This document shows, piece after piece, positions 44,930 through 54,222 of a stretch of 64,000 nt of DNA. Position 1 is the first letter of the stretch; every line of letters starts with the position of its first letter. The translations under genes were made by a program, and so were the position numbers. The DNA comes from Psychrobacter raelei (GTDB taxonomy: Bacteria > Pseudomonadota > Gammaproteobacteria > Pseudomonadales > Moraxellaceae). Location of the stretch: contig NZ_CP093310.2 in assembly GCF_022631235.3 (NCBI RefSeq), positions 2,790,001 through 2,854,000 of the forward strand, read 5' to 3'. The notes beneath the pieces are model-generated. The model saw nothing but the letters and a program-made list of their open reading frames with translations. It had not been told where the DNA came from and made no database searches.

Positions 44930-45481
44930 TTACTCGTCAGTGTTAAATAACAAAAACAGCTCGCTTAGATTGCCTTCAATACTATTAGCCATTTGGGCCA
45001 AAGCATCGTCATCACGGCGGATAGCAGCCAAATCCTCATCTTCTTCACCGTCCACAGTATCGATACCACTAAATACCATCATTGGTAAAGTCAGCATGGC
45101 CACATCTTCAGAGCTGTCTTCATCGCTAAACCAGTCTACATTCTCATCGCCATACATAGCATCAACGAAGCCGATGGACCAAGCGGTAAGCTCTGAGTCG
45201 GGTGAAAAATCCATCTCACCAGAATCTTCATCGATATCAAGCGGTAAGGCAATGCCCTCTTCGCTTTGTAAATCTTCTAGAAGCTCAGCACGCCACTCTT
45301 TTACTGCCGCTTTCACTGCAGCATCAACTTGGGCATCTTGGCCTTCAAATAAGAGCGACAACCAGTTTGGTAATGGCTTACCGACGATGGTAGCGGTCAA
45401 AAATCCGTGGGTAGCCACGCTATCAAGGCCATGTTTGTTGGCATCAGAATCTAAGAAGTCTTGTAGCTCATCTAAGGTCAT
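44930..45481 (-). CDS. YecA/UPF0149 family protein
   Basis: From the ATG at 45481 the protein is 183 residues and begins MTLDELQDFLDSDANKHGLD, then VATHGFLTATIVGKPLPNW, as in UPF0149/YecA proteins. It is very acidic in the middle (DEDSGEMDFSPDSE). The C-terminal zinc-binding SEC-C motif found in many YecA proteins is absent. Function is unknown. A TTG at 45505 would add 8 residues without support. Confidence 0.8.
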   Translation of the reverse strand: MTLDELQDFLDSDANKHGLDSVATHGFLTATIVGKPLPNWLSLLFEGQDAQVDAAVKAAVKEWRAELLEDLQSEEGIALPLDIDEDSGEMDFSPDSELTAWSIGFVDAMYGDENVDWFSDEDSSEDVAMLTLPMMVFSGIDTVDGEEDEDLAAIRRDDDALAQMANSIEGNLSELFLLFNTDE

Positions 45482-45934
45482 ATGGGTCTCTTTATTGGGT
45501 GACAAATTGGGTGATCAGTTGGGTGATAAATTTGGGTTAACTTGGCATTTACCATATTAGTATTTGGGCTATGTTTTAGGTAATCTTACCGCTAAACAGC
45601 TTGATATGCTATCTAGACTAAGCTCAGTATCGGCTGCCGCTGCTTATCAAGCCATATATCCTCATATAAACAGCAGCAAGCACTGATGAGTCCGCTAAGC
45701 CATCACTTAGCATAGACTAAAAGAAATCATTGAGAGATGCTAACTATAAACGGTGGTGAGGATGAGGGGTAATCGCTTTTGAATGAGCCGCTATTGAGAC
45801 AGCAATAACAATCTACCTTCGACACTATGACTTGCATGAAGTGATTTACTTGAAGCGACTGAGTTAACATGTCGACCTAAGTAATTACCTTGCAGGGGGT
45901 AACAAATGCGGCTAGCACAGGCTAACCGCAGCCA
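45482..45934. other. Intergenic region with no gene seen
   Basis: About 450 bases lie between the acidic-protein gene and the YecA-type gene, both on the minus strand. I find no convincing reading frame, hairpin or RNA here. Confidence 0.5.
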
Positions 45935-46183
45935 TTACTCATCATCCAAGTCGTCGTCGAAATCATCGTCATCTAAATCATCATCGAAGTCATCGAAATC
46001 GTCATCGAAGCCATCTTTTAGTTCACGTTCTAGACGCTTTTCTTCTAGCATATTATCGATAAGACGGCGTTTTTCTAGGCTGGTTAATCGCGCAGCTTCG
46101 GCTTCGGCCTCATCTACCTTTTTGGCATCATCGTCATCTTCGAAATTATCATCATCGAAATCATCAAGATCATTATCACTCAT
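45935..46183 (-). CDS. Very acidic small protein
   Basis: This 82-residue protein has Asp or Glu at about half of its positions (about 31 Asp and 10 Glu by count). Acidic blocks flank a central basic helix with LEKRRLIDNMLEEKRLEREL (about 36-55). The plan matches small acidic proteins next to housekeeping genes in Pseudomonas and Moraxellaceae, such as the PA3496 group, recalled by pattern only. It is preceded by AAGGAT-like ribosome site material (AGAGGATAAAGAC). The plus-strand reading frame here is Ser-rich shadow. Confidence 0.75.
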   Translation of the reverse strand: MSDNDLDDFDDDNFEDDDDAKKVDEAEAEAARLTSLEKRRLIDNMLEEKRLERELKDGFDDDFDDFDDDLDDDDFDDDLDDE

Positions 46184-46384
46184 GTCTTTATCCTCTTATC
46201 TTAATGGTCTGATTTGACCGATTGGGTTTGATTGGTCGGATATCAGTTAATTAACACTCAGCCGTCCCAATTCGCAGACAGTTATCAGGCTCATATTAGC
46301 CTGTTATTAATTAACCTATGCCGGTTATTGTAAAAACGCTAGTTTAATTAAGTTAGGCTATTTAGTTAATAGGTAATAGCACAT

Positions 46385-47824
46385 TTAATTTAGCGCAGAG
46401 AGCAATACTGCATTACGCACTTCGATCAAGCGCTGCATCATAGAATCGCTCACTCCTTGTAGTGACGCGCAGTCTCGCTCATATACTGTGGTTGGGTTTT
46501 TTAGGTTATCTAATTGGATATAACCGCGTAGCTGCTTGATACCTTCGACCGGTAATAACGCAAAAATATCACTGGCTTTGGCTTTATTGTACAGTAGCTG
46601 CTCAAGCTTATCTGCGGTCGCCTCATCACTCACCCCAACCATCACCTCAGATGCAAAGCGCTGTAGTTCACGATGCTTAATATAAGTGACTTGATTCAGC
46701 ATGACGTAAGCTTTGGCCAACATCATCGCTGCTAAAGCAGGACGGCTATGACTGGTACTGCCTACAAACTCTACCACTGCGCCATGTTCATTAAATACCG
46801 GCTTATTGTGCAGCTCAATGCCAAACAAAATAGGCTGCTTTAGCATCTCATCAATGGTGCGGTGCAGCAGCTGGGTACATAGGGCAAAATAAGGCTCTGA
46901 CTTTTCATAAGCTAAGGTCGTTAATAGCTTATTGGGGTCATAAAAGCGAATTTGAACACTGGCCACTTCAAAAGCTCTATTGGCCACCAAGGCCTTCTTA
47001 TTGTCAGCACTGTTCTCTATTTTGCTTGGCATGCCCGCCTGCAAACTGTCACCCTCAGCATCGGCTGCTGCATTATCATCTATTTTGGCTAAAATGTCTT
47101 GTCCTGAAGCTGATGAATTATCCGCTTGTGACAAATTATTTGCATTATCCGCGACACTGCCCTCAGCACCATCTTCTTGCTTAGACTGAATGTAGTTATT
47201 TAGCGCCTGATGAATGCTTAATCCATCTTTTGGCGCTTCATCACCTAAAGCTGCGCTTTGACTGCGACTGCTGCGCCCGCTCTGAGATTTTTGGGTGATT
47301 AGATAGTCTTGTACGTCGCGACTGAGCGCAGCCAACTGCTCGCGCGTAGGACGTGCGATATAGCCATACAATAACCAAATCAGCAGATGGGTAATGAGTG
47401 ATCCTAAGATAAAGATCCACTGTGACGCAATAATCTCCCCATAACTGGTATCACGCAGCGTCATTTCCACTTTACCAATGACAGTGTCGCTCATAATCAC
47501 TTTGCGACTGATGGTCTCACCCTCTAGAAGTTGGGCCTGACCGGTTTGTAATATTACCTCATCATCGATGTCTTTTACTGTTAAGCTGGCAACGTTATTT
47601 TCACTGGTGTATCGACCAGTTAAGACACTCAAGCTAACCTTGTCTTTACTCAGTAAAGGCAGTTTAACTTCGTCAATAAGTTGCACCAGCATTCGTTGTC
47701 CTGTTTGCATTTTCAGCTCATCAAGCTGTTGGTCGGTGCTAATAAGCATCAATGTGGTATGAATCAAGAAGCTGATGAGAATAATTATGGCAAACAAGCC
47801 TTGCCGTGGCGCTAAATAGGTCAT
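46385..47824 (-). CDS. AhpA/Smp-like membrane protein, divergent from serB
   Basis: The 479-residue protein has a membrane helix at about 11-30, a periplasmic region of about 100 residues, a second helix at about 133-155, and a cytoplasmic part of over 300 residues with a Gln/Ser/Ala/Asp-rich linker (about 180-270). No kinase, GGDEF or HAMP signature is seen. In E. coli and Pseudomonas a similar two-helix protein (Smp/YtjB, AhpA) is divergently encoded next to serB, so by context this is its probable counterpart. Sequence support is weak and the cytoplasmic part is larger than in Smp. Confidence 0.55.
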   Translation of the reverse strand: MTYLAPRQGLFAIIILISFLIHTTLMLISTDQQLDELKMQTGQRMLVQLIDEVKLPLLSKDKVSLSVLTGRYTSENNVASLTVKDIDDEVILQTGQAQLLEGETISRKVIMSDTVIGKVEMTLRDTSYGEIIASQWIFILGSLITHLLIWLLYGYIARPTREQLAALSRDVQDYLITQKSQSGRSSRSQSAALGDEAPKDGLSIHQALNNYIQSKQEDGAEGSVADNANNLSQADNSSASGQDILAKIDDNAAADAEGDSLQAGMPSKIENSADNKKALVANRAFEVASVQIRFYDPNKLLTTLAYEKSEPYFALCTQLLHRTIDEMLKQPILFGIELHNKPVFNEHGAVVEFVGSTSHSRPALAAMMLAKAYVMLNQVTYIKHRELQRFASEVMVGVSDEATADKLEQLLYNKAKASDIFALLPVEGIKQLRGYIQLDNLKNPTTVYERDCASLQGVSDSMMQRLIEVRNAVLLSALN

Positions 47825-47923
47825 GTTATGCTAAACTTTTGTTAATAGGTAGGGGGTGCCCCATTTTTGAGCACGCTCTATTATTCCTAATCTTGCTTAC
47901 GCTTACAAGGGGCTTAGCTCGCC

Positions 47924-49231
47924 ATGACAAAAAATACTACAACTAATCATCAAAATAACCCAAATTCAGCAACTTCAGAGGCAGCCGCGCCCCCCCTAAA
48001 TGCCACGGCTAACTTTGCCCGCTTCGGCTCAGGCATGACCGCCCATCTAAAAGCATGGATAACTGCCTTACAAAAAGCTAACGACTTGCTGCCAAGCAAT
48101 TTGCGTTTTGATGACGTAGATTTTGAACAAGGCGCCAATGACCAAGGCAAAATCTCACTCAGCCTTATCGAGCAGCTGGAGGACTTGCCAGTTTTTGCGT
48201 TATCTGTGGTGGTACAAAAGCAGGCCTTACGCTCATCAGACGGCAGTGAGTTGGATAAAAAAAGCGACTTTGAAGCCCACATCGCTGAGTGGGCGCAGCA
48301 AAACCCTTTGTGGCAAATTATTAAAGTGGTGCGCAGTACCGATGAGCTACAAGACCACTCAGGCAGTGACCGCTTAACCTCAGTACTCACTTACCGCTAT
48401 ATCTTAATGCCGAGTGACACTACCATCATGCAGCCTGGCAAAAAATCTGCTGCAGCCCGTCTACTTGATGAGGGTATCACCGCCCATCTGCGTCAGTTTA
48501 TCAATACCTTACCCATCACCAGTGACTTAGGCGGAGATGCGGCCATTGACTGTCATATTGTGTCACTAGCCAAGATGCTACGCCCGCACCGAGTGGCCGT
48601 ATTTGATATGGACTCAACCTTAATTGAGCAAGAGGTCATTGTTGAGCTGGCCAAACACGCCAATATTGGTGATCAAGTCAGCGAAATTACTGAATCGGCC
48701 ATGCGCGGTGAGATTGATTTTGACACCTCATTTACTGAGCGTGTAGCGCTACTTGAGGGCTTATCGACCCATGCTTTAGATGACATTCAGCAGCAGCTTA
48801 CCTTATCTGCTGGTGCCCGCACTTTGCTTGCCACCTTAAAATCCTTGGGCTATTACACGGTGCTTGTCTCCGGTGGCTTTACTTATTTTGCGCAGCGTAT
48901 TGCCCAAGAGCTGGGTATCGATGAGGTGTATGCCAATGAGCTGGATATCGAAGATGGTGCAGTGACTGGCAATGTACAGCTGCCTATCGTCAATGGCGAG
49001 CGCAAAGCGCTGATCGTAGAGCAGGTCGCCAAGCGCATGCAGTTGCCTTTATCTCAGGTTATCTGTGTCGGTGATGGTGCCAATGACTTACCTATGATGG
49101 CCATTGCCGACTTAGGGGTGGCGTATCATGCCAAGCCCATCGTACGCGCCCGTGCCGATGCGGCCATCAATGCCACTGGACTTGAGGGTGTGCTCTACGT
49201 GCTCGGTTACGCCGCTCAAGACTTGTTATAA
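47924..49231 (+). CDS. serB: Phosphoserine phosphatase SerB
   Basis: The 435-residue protein has the HAD nucleophile motif FDMDST (Asp228, Asp230), the substrate-specific segment VEL and GEIDFDTSFTERVALLEGL, motif II VSGGFTYFAQRIA and motif III/IV GDGANDLPMM. It completes serine synthesis by hydrolysing phosphoserine. The N-terminal about 200 residues replace the ACT domain region of long SerB proteins and are less conserved. It is divergent from the AhpA/Smp-like gene. The catalytic residues are complete. Confidence 0.95.
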   Translation: MTKNTTTNHQNNPNSATSEAAAPPLNATANFARFGSGMTAHLKAWITALQKANDLLPSNLRFDDVDFEQGANDQGKISLSLIEQLEDLPVFALSVVVQKQALRSSDGSELDKKSDFEAHIAEWAQQNPLWQIIKVVRSTDELQDHSGSDRLTSVLTYRYILMPSDTTIMQPGKKSAAARLLDEGITAHLRQFINTLPITSDLGGDAAIDCHIVSLAKMLRPHRVAVFDMDSTLIEQEVIVELAKHANIGDQVSEITESAMRGEIDFDTSFTERVALLEGLSTHALDDIQQQLTLSAGARTLLATLKSLGYYTVLVSGGFTYFAQRIAQELGIDEVYANELDIEDGAVTGNVQLPIVNGERKALIVEQVAKRMQLPLSQVICVGDGANDLPMMAIADLGVAYHAKPIVRARADAAINATGLEGVLYVLGYAAQDLL

Positions 49232-49321
49232 GTCTATATTATAGTCATGATTATAGTTATGGTTATGGTTATCGTCATGTGTGATAAATAACCGGCATCA
49301 TACACCAAAAGTCTATACCTT

Positions 49322-49374
49322 AAAAAAAACCGGACCCTACCTACTTTATTGTGGCGCTAGCGTCTGGTTTTTTT
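49322..49374 (+). terminator. Terminator of serB
   Basis: AAAAAAAACCGGA can pair with TCTGGTTTTTTT (one G-U pair) around a 28-base loop that itself contains a small GCGCTAGCG element. T-run at the end. Confidence 0.6.
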
Positions 49375-49684
49375 ATTTGCTTTTTTTATCAAAATAAGGT
49401 TACCGCTTTGTTTCTGTCAAAAATCTACAGCGGCACTTTTGGGCTCCAAGTTTTTACAAAAAATATTTTTTTAGCCGATTTTATGCACCTTAGATATGCT
49501 CTAGGCTTAGCGATGCTGTCAAATTTTTAGCAAAATTAAACGACAGTCATTGTCGTAAGTTCTATAGATATTCTTTGTATTTTAATAAAACATGGGCATA
49601 ATAACTATCAACCAATCGCAACATTCGACTCACAACACACCGCTTTCGTGTTGTATCTGTTGACCGTTCATGAGGCAAATAAAC
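49375..49684 (+). other. Intergenic region before an orphan membrane protein gene
   Basis: About 310 AT-rich bases without a gene. GTTATGGTTATGG-type short repeats occur further left at 49255-49272. Confidence 0.45.
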
Positions 49685-50128
49685 ATGGCAACTCTTACCA
49701 TTATGGCAACCAGTCAACCTGGGCTTTATGGCACTTTATCCTGGTCTTCTTTAGGCTATATGCTTTTGACTATAGGCGTATTAGCTACTTTATTATCAGG
49801 CCGCCGCTACTTAATGGGCTATATGGCCGCAGGCATGGGCTACTGGCTGGTCATTGAAGTGCTGCAATCTATCGTGGTGACTGTCACATCTATGAGTAGT
49901 GGTTATGGTTACTTAAGCGCTTTTATTCTCAGCATTGTTTTGATGGCAAGCTTCCTTGCTTATCGTTACAAAAAACAAAGCGTTACTATGGCGCAAAAAA
50001 CTGGGGTAGAGACATTAGACCGCCGTGGTCGTCCTGTGGCCACCCTTGCTAAATCTGGTATCGCTCAAGACAAATATATTGAACACACACCTATTTATAA
50101 TAACTACAAACCACGTTTTCGTAATTAA
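49685..50128 (+). CDS. Hypothetical membrane protein
   Basis: From ATG 49685 the protein is 147 residues with three hydrophobic helices (about 20-40, 45-70, 75-95), then a soluble basic tail with GVETLDRRGRPVATLAKSGI and a closing YNNYKPRFRN. I do not recognise a family. GAGG lies nine bases before the ATG; an ATG at 49670 would add five residues. A terminator-like hairpin follows at 50171. Confidence 0.65.
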   Translation: MATLTIMATSQPGLYGTLSWSSLGYMLLTIGVLATLLSGRRYLMGYMAAGMGYWLVIEVLQSIVVTVTSMSSGYGYLSAFILSIVLMASFLAYRYKKQSVTMAQKTGVETLDRRGRPVATLAKSGIAQDKYIEHTPIYNNYKPRFRN

Positions 50129-50170
50129 AACTTATTAATCAAATATTTAGTAATCATAACCTTATCTATT

Positions 50171-50196
50171 TAAGCCCCACCGTTTGATGGGGCTTA
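50171..50196 (+). terminator. Hairpin after the orphan membrane protein gene
   Basis: TAAGCCCCA and TGGGGCTTA form a 9-base perfect stem with an 8-base loop. The following T content is poor, so its terminator role is moderate. Confidence 0.6.
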
Positions 50197-50467
50197 GTTA
50201 TTGTAGCGGCTGTCAGCGTAGAGCACGGGGCACAGTCGCTATAAGGTGTTACTTAGCTTTGCAAAAAAGCTCACAATTGGCAATACTAAATCACAAGGAT
50301 ATGTTCTAAAATGCCTGTATGTTATTCGCTTAACTTATCATTTGATTGAGTGTTTGATCGAGCGATTATTTGATCAACTTACAGCTTAGCTTATCTATTG
50401 CTTAATGGCTTGCCCAATCCTTAATGTGTTGTTAGCTTTCACTCACTGGAAAATTTTGGACCTTATT
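50197..50467 (+). other. Gap before the SCP2-type gene
   Basis: No gene seen. The reading frame from 50405 continues into the next gene but its first 21 residues lack a ribosome site. Confidence 0.45.
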
Positions 50468-50974
50468 ATGTTTACTCTTCCTATCCTAAATATCAAAGCC
50501 AATCCTTTAGATGCCCTACTGGCCGCTGTTGGCTATCGTCTGGCTATGCTGGCCAAAAGTGATGATCCTAACATTGCTAAAATCCTAAATGACCGCAAAG
50601 TAAGCATTGAGCTTGGCAGTAAAGCGGACGGCGTGGCTCGCTATTATGTTTTTGATAATGGCAGTTTTAACCAGTATTCAGGTAGCGCCAATAACCCAAG
50701 CTTACGTATTGATTTTAAAGACTCAATGACTGGCGTAAAACTATTAACAGGTGGCAATGTAGCAGCATTTATGACCGCCATTCAAGACAAAGAATTGGTT
50801 ATGGAAGGTGATTACAGCCTACTTATGTGGTTTAACCAATTGGCCAAACACATCGTGCCAGAGATTCCTGCAGAGGTAAAACCTTTATTAGAGAAGGCGC
50901 GTCCTTTGGCCGAAAAAGCGCAAGGTGTTGCCTCACAGCTTATCGGTATGGCAAAACATAAACTGTCTAAATAA
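50468..50974 (+). CDS. SCP2-type lipid-carrier domain protein
   Basis: From ATG 50468 the protein is 168 residues. It has the SCP2-like pattern: SIELGSKADGVARYYVFDNGSF, split before ASGSAN, then ASNPSLRIDF-like strand and the segment VKLLTGGNVAAFMTAIQDKELVMEGD, which is the conserved hydrophobic groove turn. A basic C-terminal helix (LEKARPLAEKAQGVA) may bind membranes. UbiJ is a family relative, but this gene is not next to ubiE or ubiB, so a ubiquinone role is only possible. Confidence 0.72.
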   Translation: MFTLPILNIKANPLDALLAAVGYRLAMLAKSDDPNIAKILNDRKVSIELGSKADGVARYYVFDNGSFNQYSGSANNPSLRIDFKDSMTGVKLLTGGNVAAFMTAIQDKELVMEGDYSLLMWFNQLAKHIVPEIPAEVKPLLEKARPLAEKAQGVASQLIGMAKHKLSK

Positions 50975-51082
50975 CTAAAGAGGTCTAAAGCTTAGATGGC
51001 TAGACTTTAAAATGCCTTCTAAATAGATAACTTTTTAGTTTTTAGATAGTTACTGCCGTCAATAACCCCTCCTATCTTAAAC

Positions 51083-51118
51083 CGCCTAAGCTTCTTGTCA
51101 TAAGCTTGGGCGTTTTTT
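51083..51118 (+). terminator. Terminator before bioB
   Basis: CGCCTAAGCTT pairs with AAGCTTGGGCG (one G-U pair) around an 8-base loop and is followed by six Ts. It ends the SCP2-type gene. Confidence 0.88.
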
Positions 51119-51238
51119 ATGGGTGCTATCGACGCTTAAAAGGTTAAGCGTTTTGTATTTTTTTATCTTGCTAATAAAATGTTACAATTAGGCTAATTTT
51201 TATATTTGACCCTACCCCAGTTAACAAAGGAATGTTTT

Positions 51239-52342
51239 ATGAGCTTTTTGGCCACCTTAAAAGAACCAGGCACCAGCGTTTGCTTAAAAAATGAGCCGGC
51301 TCAAAGCCCGAGCCTACATGACCATGCCCCCTCTACGGCTGCTATTAGCCGCGAATATATCGCCAATCTTTTTGATATGCCGTTTATGGATCTGCTGCTA
51401 AAAGCTCAAAGTGTGCACCGTCAGCACTTCACTGCCAATGCCGTACAAATCAGTACCCTGTTGTCGATTAAGACCGGCAACTGTCCTGAGGACTGTGGCT
51501 ATTGCTCTCAATCTGGCCACCACCGAGATACTACGGGGCTACAGGCCGAAAAACGTCTTGAGATTGATAAAGTCATCGCCGCCGCTAAGCGAGCTAAGGC
51601 TTCGGGCTCTTCACGCTTTTGCATGGGTGCAGCATGGAAGCATCCGAGTGCCAAAGATATGCCTTATGTTGCTGAGCTGATTAAAGAGGTTAAGGCTTTA
51701 GGACTTGAGACTTGCATGACGTTAGGTATGCTCACCGCTGAGCAGTCAGAGCAACTGGCTGAAGCTGGACTTGATTATTACAACCATAACCTAGATACCT
51801 CTCGGCGCTATTATGATGAGGTGGTGAGTACACGCAGCTATGATGAGCGCTTGCAAACCATCGACCACGTACGCAAGTCAGGTATCAATGTCTGTAGTGG
51901 CAGTATTGTGGGCATGGGTGAGAGCCGTGAAGACCGTATTGATTGGGTGCTTGAGCTGGCCAGTATGCCGCTACCCCCAGAGTCTATTCCAGTCAACTTA
52001 TTGGTGCCCATTCAAGGCACGCCTCTTGGTGATAAGGTGCTTAGTGAAGGCCAGCTGCCGGTGCTAGAGTGGATTCGCACCATCGCGGTGACTCGTATTT
52101 GTTGTCCCAGCAGTTATGTACGGCTATCGGCAGGACGTGAGAGTCTATCTGATGCTGAGCAGGCTCTAGCCTTCATGGCAGGGGCTAACTCGTTTTTTTA
52201 TGGCGATAAACTGCTCACCACCGGCAATGCCAGTCAATCTAATGATGATAGAATGATGCAGATGCTTGGACTTATCCCTGAAGCACCTAAGCCGAAGCTT
52301 ACTGTGATTGATGCGCTAAGTGGTCATCAAAGTCAGCTATAA
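51239..52342 (+). CDS. bioB: Biotin synthase
   Basis: From ATG 51239 (AAAGGA upstream) the protein is 367 residues. It has the radical-SAM cluster motif CPEDCGYC (Cys82, 86, 89), the second iron-sulphur region around CMGAAWKHP, and [15 protein letters not shown]. It inserts sulphur into dethiobiotin. No other bio genes are in the window, so it is an orphan locus. TTG 51206 would add 11 residues without support. Confidence 0.97.
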   Translation: MSFLATLKEPGTSVCLKNEPAQSPSLHDHAPSTAAISREYIANLFDMPFMDLLLKAQSVHRQHFTANAVQISTLLSIKTGNCPEDCGYCSQSGHHRDTTGLQAEKRLEIDKVIAAAKRAKASGSSRFCMGAAWKHPSAKDMPYVAELIKEVKALGLETCMTLGMLTAEQSEQLAEAGLDYYNHNLDTSRRYYDEVVSTRSYDERLQTIDHVRKSGINVCSGSIVGMGESREDRIDWVLELASMPLPPESIPVNLLVPIQGTPLGDKVLSEGQLPVLEWIRTIAVTRICCPSSYVRLSAGRESLSDAEQALAFMAGANSFFYGDKLLTTGNASQSNDDRMMQMLGLIPEAPKPKLTVIDALSGHQSQL

Positions 52343-52376
52343 TAGGGCTATCAATCCTTAACTGAGTAATGTGATT

Positions 52377-52811
52377 ATGCCTGAGTATTTTAATTGGATA
52401 AAAGCGGCGCACGTCATCTCTATGGTCTGCTGGTTTGCGGCTATTTTCTATTTGCCACGGCTGTTTGTATACCATGCGATGAGTGAAGATAAGGTGAGTC
52501 AAGAGCGCTTTGCAATTATGGAGCGTAAGCTATATCGCGGTATCATGACCCCATCTATGATAGCCACCTGGGTATTTGGTCTATGGATGCTTAGCTTGGG
52601 GTGGGAGGTGTATAAAGCCCAAGGTTGGCTACATGTGAAGCTACTACTGGTGGTGCTGTTGTCAGGCTATCATGGCATGTGCGGGGCTTACCGAAAAAAG
52701 CTTATCGACAATCCTCAGTACAAAACCCATGTGTTCTGGCGCTGGTTTAACGAAATCCCTGTGTTTGTGTTGATCGCTGTGGTGGTGCTGGTTATCGTCA
52801 AACCCTTTTAA
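52377..52811 (+). CDS. hemJ: Protoporphyrinogen IX oxidase HemJ
   Basis: The 144-residue protein has four membrane helices and the HemJ/UPF0093 pattern: IKAAHVISMVCWFAAIFYLPRLFVYH, split by the spacing to LWMLSLGW, and WLHVKLLLVVLLSGYH with RWFNEIPV. It oxidises protoporphyrinogen, the next-to-last step in haem synthesis, in species without HemG or HemY. It follows bioB by 34 bases and ends at a strong terminator, so it may be read from the bioB promoter. Confidence 0.92.
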   Translation: MPEYFNWIKAAHVISMVCWFAAIFYLPRLFVYHAMSEDKVSQERFAIMERKLYRGIMTPSMIATWVFGLWMLSLGWEVYKAQGWLHVKLLLVVLLSGYHGMCGAYRKKLIDNPQYKTHVFWRWFNEIPVFVLIAVVVLVIVKPF

Positions 52812-52827
52812 AATCTTAAGATAAAAC

Positions 52828-52865
52828 ATAAACCCAGAGTGTCACCCTCTGGGTTTATTTTTTTT
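52828..52865 (+). terminator. Terminator of hemJ
   Basis: ATAAACCCAGAG and CTCTGGGTTTAT form a perfect 12-base stem with a 7-base loop and a following T-run. Confidence 0.93.
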
Positions 52866-52903
52866 GGCGTAATATACGACTCGGTGAGCGCTTAGCTTAA
52901 GTG

Positions 52904-53602
52904 TCATAAGCTAGGACGAATCACATTATAAGTATGCGACACATCATACACTTTGTAGCGGGCCGGCTCATTGCGCCGCTCTCCGGCATAACTTAATATC
53001 AGTGCTTGATTGTTAGCACGGTTGAGCCAGCCTACAAATAAGCCGCTGTGCTCGACATCATTATAGCTGTGATTGATATAATACAGCCAATCGCCCGGCT
53101 GAATCTGATTGGTATCGATAAAGGGGCCAACCTGATACGCTCCCTTAAACACCGTTTCACGTGCCACGCCGGCTCGATTAAAGGCCGCATTTAGATAGTC
53201 CCAGCACGAGCCTTTAATAATCTCCTTATTATCAAGCGCCATCTGTCGTGCCACTTGCAATACTTGCTTGCTGGCAGGTGCCGCCACTTGTTCAGCGCGG
53301 TATAGGGTTTCTATATAATCGCTATCAATATTAGGCGCTGCGGCGTAATTTTGATAGAAGCTTGGATGCGTGGTATTTAAATAGGCGGTACTTAATGGGG
53401 CTCGTACGGCAGGGGCTTGCGCATAGCTTTGGTTTTTTGTGCGGATTAAATCTGCCAAGTCATCGGCATGTAGCATAGGGCTTGCCAGCAGTGTCAGCCA
53501 CAAAGCTGAGCGCACCCAAGGCTTGGACTTAAGATGATAACGCTGATGGGATAAAGTCTTAAAGGCGCAACGGTTATTCATGTTCAAAGTGGACACATCC
53601 AT
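52904..53602 (-). CDS. Secreted protein, possibly NlpC/P60-like
   Basis: From ATG 53602, which has a full AAGGAGG five bases upstream, the protein is 232 residues. A signal peptide with a long basic n-region ends near LLASPMLHADD. The C-terminal half contains GSCWDYLNAAFNRAG, QPGDWLYYINHSYNDVEHSGLFVGW, and ILSYAGE, which is the order Cys-(PGDW)-His of NlpC/P60 or CHAP cysteine peptidases that cut peptidoglycan. The family match is inferred from these blocks; enzymatic activity is not shown. A start at 53647 with AAGG is a second option. Confidence 0.6.
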   Translation of the reverse strand: MDVSTLNMNNRCAFKTLSHQRYHLKSKPWVRSALWLTLLASPMLHADDLADLIRTKNQSYAQAPAVRAPLSTAYLNTTHPSFYQNYAAAPNIDSDYIETLYRAEQVAAPASKQVLQVARQMALDNKEIIKGSCWDYLNAAFNRAGVARETVFKGAYQVGPFIDTNQIQPGDWLYYINHSYNDVEHSGLFVGWLNRANNQALILSYAGERRNEPARYKVYDVSHTYNVIRPSL

Positions 53603-53698
53603 GTGACCCTCCTTAACAAATAAGCTAATTTCAAATAAGGCAGCCATGTCACTGCCTTAACATACCGCTTAAAATATAAACCAGTTAACGCCCTAAAC

Positions 53699-54187
53699 TC
53701 AAGAAGATTGCATCTTAATATTGGCATTGCGCTTACCAAGGCTTTGGCCTTGCAATATGGCCTGCATCACTTCAGCCTCTTTTTGACTGTCGAAGCCTGA
53801 AATCTGATAACGCACACTGCCTTTATCATCACAGATGATCAGCTGAGTACCTGTAACACTAATACTATTATCGGGTTGCACCGCCACTTGTTGGGTCTTA
53901 CCCAGAAGATTGTGTACGAAGCCGCCTGAATACACCTTTAAGATACCAGAGCAAATGTGGCTATTATCGATTTTTTGCTTATGACGCATCTTATTAAACA
54001 AAAAGCTTCCCACAATCAAAACGGCTAGGGCTCCAATGGCCAGGCGCTCAGGCAGCAAGCTCATTGCCATGGCCACACCCACAGCGCCGATTAATAATGC
54101 CACCCCAAACCAAAACAGCCCATCTGTACCGCCTTGGGCTTTACCCGATAGCGTAATATTAGCGCCATTTTCAGTCACTTGTAGCAT
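53699..54187 (-). CDS. Hypothetical membrane protein
   Basis: The 162-residue protein has two hydrophobic helices (about 26-45 and 48-65) and a soluble C-terminal part with strands such as VQPDNSISVTGTQLIICDDKGSV, split by the family-neutral YQISGFDSQKEAEVMQAI. I do not recognise it. It is on the same strand as rph, 35 bases after the rph stop, so it may be co-transcribed. Confidence 0.65.
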   Translation of the reverse strand: MLQVTENGANITLSGKAQGGTDGLFWFGVALLIGAVGVAMAMSLLPERLAIGALAVLIVGSFLFNKMRHKQKIDNSHICSGILKVYSGGFVHNLLGKTQQVAVQPDNSISVTGTQLIICDDKGSVRYQISGFDSQKEAEVMQAILQGQSLGKRNANIKMQSS

Positions 54188-54222
54188 AATTAACCCATAA
54201 AAGTTAGCAGTTTATAACAGGC

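Noticed and set aside
44907..45560. Long 217-codon Ser-rich reading frame on the plus strand
   Set aside because: Antisense shadow of the YecA-type gene, with no independent support.
45906..46217. Plus-strand Ser/Lys-rich reading frame opposite the acidic protein
   Set aside because: Its serine runs are the antisense of Asp/Glu codons in the acidic protein gene; the minus strand has the start, ribosome site and plausible protein.
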